From Sphingomonas sp. SORGH_AS_0879 (GTDB lineage: Bacteria > Pseudomonadota > Alphaproteobacteria > Sphingomonadales > Sphingomonadaceae), in the NCBI RefSeq assembly GCF_030819175.1, contig NZ_JAUTBJ010000002.1, positions 3,433,001 through 3,497,000 of the forward strand: a stretch of 64,000 bases of DNA, given 5' to 3'. Each line of letters starts with the position of its first letter. The stretch's first letter is position 1. This document shows, piece after piece, positions 57,111-64,000 of the stretch. The position numbers and the translations under genes were made by a program. The notes below the pieces were generated by a model. That model made no database searches. It was given only the letters and a program-made list of their open reading frames with translations, and was not told the DNA's origin.

Positions 57111-57127
57111 ACGCCGGCGACCGGCGT
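57111..57127 (-). terminator. Short GC hairpin downstream of the EAL gene
   Basis: ACGCCGG-CGA-CCGGCGT is a perfect 7-bp stem with a 3-base loop, 47 bases after the EAL gene stop. There is no T tract, so it is a weak terminator candidate. Confidence 0.3.
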
Positions 57128-57174
57128 GGCTGGGACCGAATTGCGCCCGTCAGCGATCGCGAACGGCAGGGCGG

Positions 57175-58554
57175 TCATAGCGCCCTCCCGCGCGGCAGTT
57201 GCGCCGCGCTGTGTAGATGAGCGACCCTTGCGGCTGTCGCTGCGAACCCCGGAATACCGACCGAACGATGCTTGGCAGAATTACGCCAAGGCATGCCGCA
57301 TGTCGGACGTGCAAAGTGATAACCTTGCTGCCATTCGGCGCCGGCCGCATGGGCCAGTTCGAGGTCGGCTTCATCCTCGATACCTTCGACGATCACCGTC
57401 GACGCGATCGACCCCGCCAGTGCGACCATATGGGTCAGGGTTTCGAGCCCCGCATTCGACACCACCGCCCGCCGCAGAAAGACATGATCGATCTTCACGA
57501 TATCGGGCGCGAGTGCGAGCAACTGCCGGATCGAGGCATGGCCCACGCCGAAATCATCGACCGCGATCCGACACCCCGTCCGCCGCATGCGCGACACGAA
57601 CAGCGCCGTCTCGCCGATGTCGGCGATCGGCGTGCTCTCCGTCACCTCCAGGATGAGCCGACATGCGACACCCGGATGCGCCGCGAAATGCGCGCAAACC
57701 TCCTCCCAGTCGCCGTTCCATCGCGCGCTTTGTGCCGAGATGTTGACGCCCAGCACGATATCGGGCGAGCGCTCCAACTCCTCGATCACGCGGTCGACCA
57801 CGTAACGATCGAGAAGCGTCGCAAAGCCGAGCCGTTCGAACGCCTGAATCGTATCATGCGGCGAACCATGAACATCCGCAGCCGTCATGACCCGCAGCAG
57901 CGCCTCCCGGTAGAGGATCGTCGCCGGGTCCTGTGCGGCGCAGATCGGCTGCCAGGCGAGATGAAGCTCCGTCGGGCCCGCCCGTGACGGGATGGCGGAT
58001 CGCGACGCCTCGATCGCCCCGAGACACGAGCCCACCAGGGTCATGTCGGCGCGGTAACGTGCCGCCCATCCTCCGACGCCGCCGACCTGCTCTCCGAGAA
58101 AGCCATGGGCGATCGCTGCGACCGACGCATCCTCGTCGTCCGTTTGGTCGATCCACTGTCCGCTCAGCCAGATGTGGAGAGGTCCTGCCGTCGACGGGAA
58201 TACGGTCGCGGACACCTCTTTGCACAGCCGGTCGAGCCAGGCCATGCGGCGCCCACCTGCCTGCCCCCCGACTTCCTCCCGGTCGAAGACCAGAAGCTGA
58301 AAGAGTCCGGGATCGATCTCGATCAGCGTTCCGCCATGGCCGATCACAGCTCCGAGCGCCGCCGAAAGCCCGAGGCGCACCTCGCCAGCGGCATCGATGC
58401 CGTAAGCCGTCTCGATATGCCGGATATTCTCGATCCGCAGCACGGCATGAGCCGCTGCAAGCGCCGCTGCAAGCGCCGCTCGCGCCGCATCAAGGCGAGA
58501 CAGCGTGGCGCTCGAAGCCACGGCGCCCACTTCCCCGAGATATGACTGCCCCAT
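57175..58554 (-). CDS. EAL-domain cyclic di-GMP phosphodiesterase with degenerate GGDEF region
   Basis: A 459-residue cytoplasmic signalling enzyme. The N-terminal about 190 residues look like a GGDEF-type domain without a GGDEF motif. The EAL domain follows with its catalytic set: Glu217 in REALLR, Asn in VNISAQSA, Glu in LEVTES, the Asp pair in DDFGVGHAS, Lys in VKIDHVFLR, Glu in VEGIEDEADLE and Gln in QGYHFARP. All are present, so hydrolysis of c-di-GMP to pGpG is expected. The start ATG 58554 is the first Met of the frame. It is the first gene of the minus-strand adhesin region. In other bacteria c-di-GMP controls TPS or large adhesins (CdrA, LapA), so a link to TpsB2/TpsA2 is plausible but inferred. 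Confidence 0.88.
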   Translation of the reverse strand: MGQSYLGEVGAVASSATLSRLDAARAALAAALAAAHAVLRIENIRHIETAYGIDAAGEVRLGLSAALGAVIGHGGTLIEIDPGLFQLLVFDREEVGGQAGGRRMAWLDRLCKEVSATVFPSTAGPLHIWLSGQWIDQTDDEDASVAAIAHGFLGEQVGGVGGWAARYRADMTLVGSCLGAIEASRSAIPSRAGPTELHLAWQPICAAQDPATILYREALLRVMTAADVHGSPHDTIQAFERLGFATLLDRYVVDRVIEELERSPDIVLGVNISAQSARWNGDWEEVCAHFAAHPGVACRLILEVTESTPIADIGETALFVSRMRRTGCRIAVDDFGVGHASIRQLLALAPDIVKIDHVFLRRAVVSNAGLETLTHMVALAGSIASTVIVEGIEDEADLELAHAAGAEWQQGYHFARPTCGMPWRNSAKHRSVGIPGFAATAARVAHLHSAAQLPRGRAL

Positions 58555-58701
58555 GACTTCGCCCCTGATCGACGGGCGGAGGCCCTTCGAGTCTGTGACG
58601 GTCTAGCCAAAAGTGTAACAGCCCCCTGGACAGGCATGATCGCCGGCTACGGGGTAATAGGCACGATAAGGATAGAAACGATGTCGGCGGAATTTCGTTA
58701 A

Positions 58702-59324
58702 ATGAACACTGGCATTTTTACCAAATATGGTAACAGAAAATATCTCACCGCCAGTGAGGTCGAACATTTCATCAGCGCGACCCGAAAATACTCGATAGAG
58801 GTTCGGGCATTTTGCCTTGTCATGGCTTTTACCGGTTGTCGTATATCGGAAGCCCTATCGTTAACGACTGACAGTATCGACTTCGTATCGGAACAGGTGG
58901 TGATCCGGTGCCTGAAGAAGCGGGGCAGGACGATATTTCGCGCAATACCTCTCCCCTCCAATGTTATAAAGATATTGAAACGATGGTTCGATCAGCGCCC
59001 CGCGAACAAACCGACCTGCTATGGCCATGGTGTCGAATGACGGGATATCGCCGAATTCGTGAAGTTATGGATGCTGCCGGGATCAGCGGGGGTCATGCGA
59101 CCCCGAAGGGATTGCGCCATGGCTTCGGCGTCAAGGCGATACAGTCCGGCGTCCCGTTAACTCTTGTCCAGCGTTGGCTAGGGCATGCCGATATTAAGAC
59201 GACGGCAATCTACACCAGTGCGATGGGCCCCGAAGAGCGCCAGCTCGCGGCGCGAATGTGGGGCAAACATACTCGCGTCCGGAGAGGTGGTAAGCAAGCT
59301 GGAGCATGTCTTGAGCCCGCATAA
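58702..59324 (+). pseudogene. Tyrosine recombinase/integrase, frameshifted
   Basis: Two overlapping frames encode one small site-specific recombinase of about 207 residues. The first (58702-59040) holds the N-terminal helices and catalytic Arg47 in TGCRISEAL. The second continues with LLWPWCRMTGYRRIREVM, the HATPKGLRHGFG box (His and Arg), LGHADIKTT (His) and the nucleophile Tyr in AIYTSAMG. The shift lies near 59013-59018, where one A seems to be missing in AACAAACCGAC; restoring it gives ANKTDLLWPW. All catalytic residues of the R-H-R-H-Y set survive. Such solitary integrases are common on sphingomonad plasmids and islands. The local base composition is lower in GC than the adhesin genes, which fits mobile DNA. 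Confidence 0.82.
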
Positions 59325-59518
59325 ACGGTGCATCGCAGGCTGTGGCCATCCCTACTTCGGAAAGACTAAGCGGTATACCAAACAGCGAAGATGCAGCAAT
59401 GAAAGGAGAATAGATTTTATTAACCATAGTTTTCGAGGACGGTTCGCAGCCGTAACAATAGCTTATTTCTTTCAGCTTTAAACAAAGGCTTGCACAAAGT
59501 TACATTATTGGCTATTTT

Positions 59519-59546
59519 GTATCGCATAAAATGGCTTAATATCAAC
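59519..59546. other. Weak dif-like 11-6-11 site
   Basis: GTATCGCATAA, a 6-base centre, and TTAATATCAAC have the spacing of Xer recombination sites. The left arm shares CGCATAA with bacterial dif sites; the right arm agrees only in about half its positions. It lies 195 bases after the broken integrase. This may be coincidence. Confidence 0.2.
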
Positions 59547-59580
59547 AGGCTATCCATTGTCGGTGGCCTTTACTGAATGA

Positions 59581-59598
59581 GTGTCATCGCGATGACAC
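59581..59598. promoter_or_regulatory. Perfect 18-bp palindrome
   Basis: GTGTCATCGCGATGACAC is completely self-complementary. It could bind a dimeric regulator or be part of a recombination or plasmid-maintenance site. Its centre is G/C rather than the C/G centre of LacI-type operators. No promoter can be assigned to it. Confidence 0.45.
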
Positions 59599-60035
59599 GC
59601 CTCTGTTCCGTGGATCGAAATATCGGCGTTCTCTCCGATACCCCGTCACATATTTTTTGACGCATTGATGTTTCGGAACCTTGATCCACACCGTGCACGT
59701 TGGCGTACCACGCCTTCACACCATCGATTGATGCAAGGCAATCAGGTGGGGCAGATCGATCGAGTTTGAAAGCCGATGGTCGTTACAAAGGGTTCACAAT
59801 GGTGTAAAAGCGGAATGAATGCGCGTGGTAGCGGCGCCACCGGGGCGCGGCCGTCACGATGTTGCAGCCCATTCGGCCGCCGCCCCCACCGCTCGACATG
59901 GTTTTCGCATGAAACTGCGTGGCTTAATGGGCCCGAAAAGCCTGAGGACTGCCTATCCTGCGGCACGGGCTACCCGCCTCTACCTGAACCGGCATTTTGC
60001 CATGCTTCCGCTTCATCGATCGAAATGAAAGCGCC

Positions 60036-61835
60036 TTATCGGAGCCGATAGACCGTCTTACCGCCGACAATGGTCCGAAGGACGGCGACCTTTGCGATCT
60101 CCGTAGGCGCAGTGCCGAACACATCGCGATCCAGAACGATCAGATCGGCCAGTTTGCCGACTTCGAGCGAGCCCGTCAGATGGTCCTGATGGAGTTGATG
60201 AGCCGCGTCGATGGTCATCGCACGTATCGCCTCCAGGATCGATAAGCCCGGATCTATGCCAAGGCGTCCGGGAAGATACGGTATCGAAGATCGATCCGCC
60301 TGTCGGGTCAACGCAACCTGCAAGGCAAACCAGGGATTCAGACGGTCGACGGGCCAGTCGCTGCCATAGCTGATCCTGGCCCCCTTGGCCTTCAACAAGC
60401 CGGCAGGTTCGAGCAACGCGGATCGTCGTTCGCCCAGCGACCCGCGCGAACGCTCATATTCCGGGGCGGGCTTCGCCCATTGGAAGGAAAGCGTGGGCTG
60501 AACGTCGAGTTGCGCGAACCGCGCGAAATCCGTCGGGTCGACCAGATCGGCATGCGCGATCGACAGCCGGATGTCCCTGTCCGGAAATGCAGCCCGCACA
60601 CCCGCGAAACTGTCCAGAGCCTCCCGCACGGAACGATCGCCGACGGCGTGGATGTGCGGCTCCAGGCCATGCCTTGCCAGACTGACCACCAATCGGCGCA
60701 GGAGCGGCGCCGGCACGTACAGGGGATCGGGTCCGCGGTCCGTACCCGGTCGCCAATCGGGTCGCGCGAGCGTTCCGTGATTGACGCGGTAAGGCTCCAG
60801 CAGAGCGCCGGTATTTTCGGGCGCGGTGCTGATGCCGTCCAACATGATCTTGGCGTTTCTGACGGCCACTTGCGGTTCTGGCCCGGAGGCTGGCTGATCG
60901 AACCGATGCGCGAGCGCCACCGCATCCTCTACGACCTTCGCTTCGTCCGCAGCCGCCTTCGATGGGTTGATGAAGACCGCGAAATTCGCCCGAGCGGTCA
61001 GTCCGCTTGCCCGCTCGACGGCGGCGAATGCCCCGATGGTCCGCTCACTGGCGAGCGCATCCAGAAAGCCGGTAATCCCCTGCGCGGCCATGACGCGCAG
61101 GGCCGCCCGCGCCGACTCCGCATCCTCGGTCGCAGAGGGCGGCGGTATCAGATCCTCGACCAGTCGTTGCGCGGCGTCCTCCAGCAGGCCGGTCAACTCC
61201 CCCGAAGCGTCCCGGCCGATCCTGCCCCCCGCAGGGTCCGGCGTTGCTCGCGTAATGCCCGCCAGCGCCAAGGCCTTGCTGTTCACGACGACACTGTGCG
61301 CGAACGACGAGCGAACCACGATCGGCCGGTCCGTCCGCAGTTCGTCGAGGAGCGCGCGGTCAAAGGCACGACCGCCAGTGAGGGTTCCACCCTGATACCA
61401 TGCCGAAGCGATCAACCACCGATGCGCTCTGGTGCCCTTGCTTGTGTCGAGACACTGCTGAATGCGGCGCTTCAACTCCGCGACGGCGAGCGCTTCATAA
61501 TTGAGGTAGCATTGCCGCAAGATGGCGCCGCCGCCCAAAGGGTGCATATGGGCGTCCACCAGACCCGGCAGCACGGTACGCCCCCGGAGGTCCTCGACGA
61601 CCGTCCCATGTCCGATCAGCCGTCTTGCGTCTGCGTTACTCCCAACGAAGACGATTCGCCCGCCTCTGACAGCCAGTGCTTGCACGACGCTGTTGTCCGC
61701 ATCGACCGTATGAATCCGCCCATTTAGATAGACGGTGTCCGCCAAACCGACTGGCTCGGCTGGCGCGGGACCGGCCGACCAAGCCGCCAGAAACAATAGC
61801 AACCAGCGCACGGCCCGCTCCGATATCGCCCGCAT
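60036..61835 (-). CDS. Exported amidohydrolase, YtcJ-like (amidohydrolase family 3)
   Basis: A 599-residue metal-dependent hydrolase. ATG 61835 has a strong GGGAGGGG site upstream and a signal peptide (WLLLFLAAWSAGPAPAEP). The fold motifs in order are TVYLNGRIHTVDADN, VLPGLVDAHMHPLGG (His-X-His metal site), NAKIMLDGIST (Lys), EPHIHAVGD (His), IAHADL (His), ISYGSDWPV (Asp), and the C-terminal beta-sandwich segment GSLEVGKLADLIVLDRD. These enzymes hydrolyse amide or ester-like bonds of small molecules; the substrate is unknown. The gene is 107 bp downstream of the TonB receptor on the same strand, which suggests uptake plus periplasmic hydrolysis of one nutrient. A longer upstream frame overlapping the receptor is rejected. 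Confidence 0.92.
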   Translation of the reverse strand: MRAISERAVRWLLLFLAAWSAGPAPAEPVGLADTVYLNGRIHTVDADNSVVQALAVRGGRIVFVGSNADARRLIGHGTVVEDLRGRTVLPGLVDAHMHPLGGGAILRQCYLNYEALAVAELKRRIQQCLDTSKGTRAHRWLIASAWYQGGTLTGGRAFDRALLDELRTDRPIVVRSSFAHSVVVNSKALALAGITRATPDPAGGRIGRDASGELTGLLEDAAQRLVEDLIPPPSATEDAESARAALRVMAAQGITGFLDALASERTIGAFAAVERASGLTARANFAVFINPSKAAADEAKVVEDAVALAHRFDQPASGPEPQVAVRNAKIMLDGISTAPENTGALLEPYRVNHGTLARPDWRPGTDRGPDPLYVPAPLLRRLVVSLARHGLEPHIHAVGDRSVREALDSFAGVRAAFPDRDIRLSIAHADLVDPTDFARFAQLDVQPTLSFQWAKPAPEYERSRGSLGERRSALLEPAGLLKAKGARISYGSDWPVDRLNPWFALQVALTRQADRSSIPYLPGRLGIDPGLSILEAIRAMTIDAAHQLHQDHLTGSLEVGKLADLIVLDRDVFGTAPTEIAKVAVLRTIVGGKTVYRLR

Positions 61836-61942
61836 CCGGTCACCCCTCCCCTTCTGGCGACGCGACGATGTCGTTGCCGCATGTCGGCCGAACGACGCCC
61901 AGCCGCCGGGACGAAGCTTTGTGAAGAACCGCCGCACTCGGC

Positions 61943-64000
61943 CTATAGCCGCCAATGCGCGCCGAGCGTGATCGTCCTTGGGCGGGCGATATTCGCGAAG
62001 CTGAACGGTCCGGTATATTGGGCGGGCGGGCCGCTCGATCGCGCCAGGCTGTTCGTCAGGTTCTGAACCGTCAGATCGACGCCCCACGCCTCGCCCTTGT
62101 CCAGCGTGAACCGGCTCCCCACCAGGCCATAGCCGGGTATCGAATAGAAGAAGCTCGAAGCGCTGGGGAGCGCGGCGACGATGGAACTGCGATAGGACGC
62201 ATTGAGATTGGCGCCGATCGTCCAACCGCTGTCTCGCAGGCTGGTTCGATAATCGATGAAACCGCTCAACGAATGCCGGGGCGTCGCCGGGAGTCGCGCA
62301 CCCGCAGCACCACGGATGGCGACGATCGGCCTGCCGCCATATTGCGGCAGGTCGATGATCTCGAAAGACCGCGTGAGCCGCGCATCCGTATAGGCATAGC
62401 CAGCCGATAAGGTGAGCGCGTCGCTCACCCGCGCCGTCCATTCGATCTCGCCCCCGCGACTGCGCGCCTCACTACCATTGAAGACCGCGGGAATCGCCGA
62501 GGGCGTCAGCGCCTCGAATTGGAAAGCGGACCAATCGATCTGGAAAAGAGCCAGTGTGAAATCAACACGACGCCGCACCGAACCCTTGAATCCGATCTCG
62601 TAATTCCTGGCGAAATCGGGCTCGAACGACTGGTAGGCCGGTAACGACGCGAAATTGCCGCTATTCGCCACCGTATTGGCTCCCCCGCGCCGGAAGCCCT
62701 CCGAATAGGTCGCGTACACCCTTATGCTAGGGCTCGGTTCATAGGATGTGTTGAGCTTCTTGATCGCGCGGTGAAAGGACCGCGTCCGAGAGACGAAGCT
62801 GCCGCCCCGTTGCTGGCCAGGTGAAAAGCCATCCCCGCAATATAGCCCGCATATGGGGTATTCCTGGCGATAGCTGTTGGCGAAGCGCTGCCAGAATACG
62901 CGCGTACCGCCCGTGACCTGCCATTTGGGCGTAAGATGCGCGGTAACCTCGCCAAAAACCGCCTTGTCCTCAAACGTGATCCGCCGGTCCGCATGCCAGT
63001 TCAGGTCACCGGCTTCGGGGTTCGCATGGAAGCGGGTCGTGGCATTGGAAAATGCCAAGATTCCCGGGTTGGACTGATGGACGATGTCCCGCTGTCGGTC
63101 CTTGGAATAATAGACCCCGGCCACATAATCGATGATGTTCGAACCTTCGGAAGCCAATCGAAGCTCCTCGGTGAAGACCCGATTGCGGCGTTCGTTAAGG
63201 GTTGGGGCCATCAGCCGGGGATAATAATTGTAGAATGAGGCCAGCGGATAGCCGCCAGCCGGGTTCGAGACGTTCAGATAAAGATCCGTATTATTGGTCA
63301 GGAAATCCACTTGGTTGTCGGCATAGGTCGTGGTCGACGTGACCGTCGCGAAGCCAAGATCCATGCTGGCATCGAGGCTGACGAGATCGACATCACGATC
63401 ATTATATTGCCTGATGAAGCTCGTGCTGCGATACTTTCCTCCATCCGGCAGGAACGTCGCTCCATTGGGATAAAGCCCGCCCGCTGGAGTGGTCGTATCG
63501 CGGTTTCGCCCTCTGGAACCGGGAAAGTCGGCGACGCTGTAATCGACCGTCTGCCCCTGCCAGAACCTGTTGACAGACTGCGCATCGTCGACCGCCGTCC
63601 GTTCATGATGATAGGTCAGATCGACGATGGCGGCCTCGCTCGCCTCCCAGCGCAACGTGCCGCGCGCGAACCAGTTGGCGGAGCTGTTGGTATCTTCGCG
63701 GGGGGCGAGCACGAAACCGCTGGCGATATCCGACGCGACACGGCGGCTTGGAATGCCGAAGGGATCTTGGGTGTCCGTCGCGACCAGTCCCACGGCATCG
63801 ATGAAGCCCGCCAAGCGCTGGTATCCCCCGACGGCACGAAGCGTGATGGCGCCCGAAATCGGAAGATTGAAAACGGCGCCGAGGTCGTAATTGGGCGAAC
63901 CCGCACGCTCGCTCCAGCCGAAGCCCGAACGCGCCTCGGCGAGAAATTGCCCAGATTGCGGCTTCTTCGGGATGAATCGCAATGTGCCGCCGACCGAGCC
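61943..64000 (-). CDS. TonB-dependent receptor, C-terminal part, cut by window edge
   Basis: The window contains 685 codons of an outer-membrane TonB-dependent receptor; the frame is open through base 64000. The first visible residues GSVGGTLRFIPKKP belong to the end of the plug domain, so the signal peptide, TonB box and most of the plug lie outside. The barrel shows typical strand sequences (FTEELRLASEG, YSEGFRRGGAN, NYEIGFKGSVRRRVDFTLAL, SLSGFIDYRTSL, GLVGSRFTLDKGEAWGVDLT, VQNLTN) and ends in HWRL. A Cys pair (CGLYCGD) in an extracellular loop may form a disulphide. The upstream TTG at 63982 is an internal codon, not a start. The adjacent amidohydrolase suggests a shared substrate, which cannot be identified from sequence. 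Confidence 0.93.
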   Translation of the reverse strand, partial: GSVGGTLRFIPKKPQSGQFLAEARSGFGWSERAGSPNYDLGAVFNLPISGAITLRAVGGYQRLAGFIDAVGLVATDTQDPFGIPSRRVASDIASGFVLAPREDTNSSANWFARGTLRWEASEAAIVDLTYHHERTAVDDAQSVNRFWQGQTVDYSVADFPGSRGRNRDTTTPAGGLYPNGATFLPDGGKYRSTSFIRQYNDRDVDLVSLDASMDLGFATVTSTTTYADNQVDFLTNNTDLYLNVSNPAGGYPLASFYNYYPRLMAPTLNERRNRVFTEELRLASEGSNIIDYVAGVYYSKDRQRDIVHQSNPGILAFSNATTRFHANPEAGDLNWHADRRITFEDKAVFGEVTAHLTPKWQVTGGTRVFWQRFANSYRQEYPICGLYCGDGFSPGQQRGGSFVSRTRSFHRAIKKLNTSYEPSPSIRVYATYSEGFRRGGANTVANSGNFASLPAYQSFEPDFARNYEIGFKGSVRRRVDFTLALFQIDWSAFQFEALTPSAIPAVFNGSEARSRGGEIEWTARVSDALTLSAGYAYTDARLTRSFEIIDLPQYGGRPIVAIRGAAGARLPATPRHSLSGFIDYRTSLRDSGWTIGANLNASYRSSIVAALPSASSFFYSIPGYGLVGSRFTLDKGEAWGVDLTVQNLTNSLARSSGPPAQYTGPFSFANIARPRTITLGAHWRL

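Larger units (their letters stand above)
59325..60035. other. Gene-free stretch, AT-rich in its first half
   Basis: No frame here has family features or a credible ribosome site. The first about 250 bases are clearly AT-richer than the rest of the window. It holds a perfect 18-bp palindrome and a weak dif-like 28-mer, described separately. The second half has short open frames on both strands that I regard as chance. Confidence 0.5.

Noticed and set aside
59742-60051. Short open frames on both strands between integrase and amidohydrolase
   Set aside because: No ribosome site, no recognisable domain, and low-complexity Arg/Pro/Ser content; likely chance frames.
61836-62441. N-terminal extension of the amidohydrolase frame
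   Set aside because: It overlaps the TonB receptor gene and would bury the signal peptide; ATG 61835 has a strong ribosome site.

Overview
This is a roughly 65% GC segment of an alphaproteobacterial chromosome or large plasmid, most likely Sphingomonas or a close relative. I infer this from the gene families (a KaiC-type ATPase with a hybrid histidine kinase, a NodT-type outer membrane factor, a SapC protein, TonB receptors with cargo enzymes, a LacI/GH3 pair) and from frequent TTG/GTG starts with 4-base overlaps. No rRNA, tRNA or CRISPR array was seen.

Bases 1-17.6 kb hold ordinary metabolic, signalling and efflux genes. A truncated GH3 glycosidase diverges from its LacI-type regulator, with a CG-centred operator between them. 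A KaiC-like double ATPase is translationally coupled to a hybrid histidine kinase. A decayed CobW/ZigA-type GTPase remnant follows, then a coupled PAP2 phosphatase and M1 peptidase, then a small chimera of RutB N-terminus and RutA C-terminus. A LysR regulator diverges from a complete RND efflux operon (permease, adaptor, NodT lipoprotein). A small winged-helix protein ends this part.

Bases 17.8-58.6 kb, all on the minus strand, are dominated by two two-partner-secretion (TPS) systems. Read 5' to 3' on that strand the order is: EAL-domain c-di-GMP phosphodiesterase, TpsB2, SapC, giant TpsA2, TpsB1, TpsA1, winged-helix protein. TpsA2 is split by a one-base frameshift in a run of three C near 43010. 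Joined, it would be a 26.3-kb gene coding for about 8,773 residues: a TPS head, a beta-helix-like passenger, about 63 YDG repeats and a Gly/Ser-rich tail. Part of the repeat array is built from 769-residue superrepeats (exactly 2307 bp at the DNA level). TpsA1 (2742 aa) carries GLUG blocks and 11 alternating MBG repeats. Both TpsA proteins end with a closely spaced cysteine pair, which recalls the HMW1-type surface anchor. This surface-adhesion locus, with SapC inserted between exporter and giant substrate and a c-di-GMP hydrolase upstream, is the most interesting system here.

Bases 58.7-64 kb contain a frameshifted tyrosine recombinase, an AT-richer gene-free stretch with a perfect 18-bp palindrome, an exported YtcJ-like amidohydrolase, and a TonB-dependent receptor that runs off the right edge.
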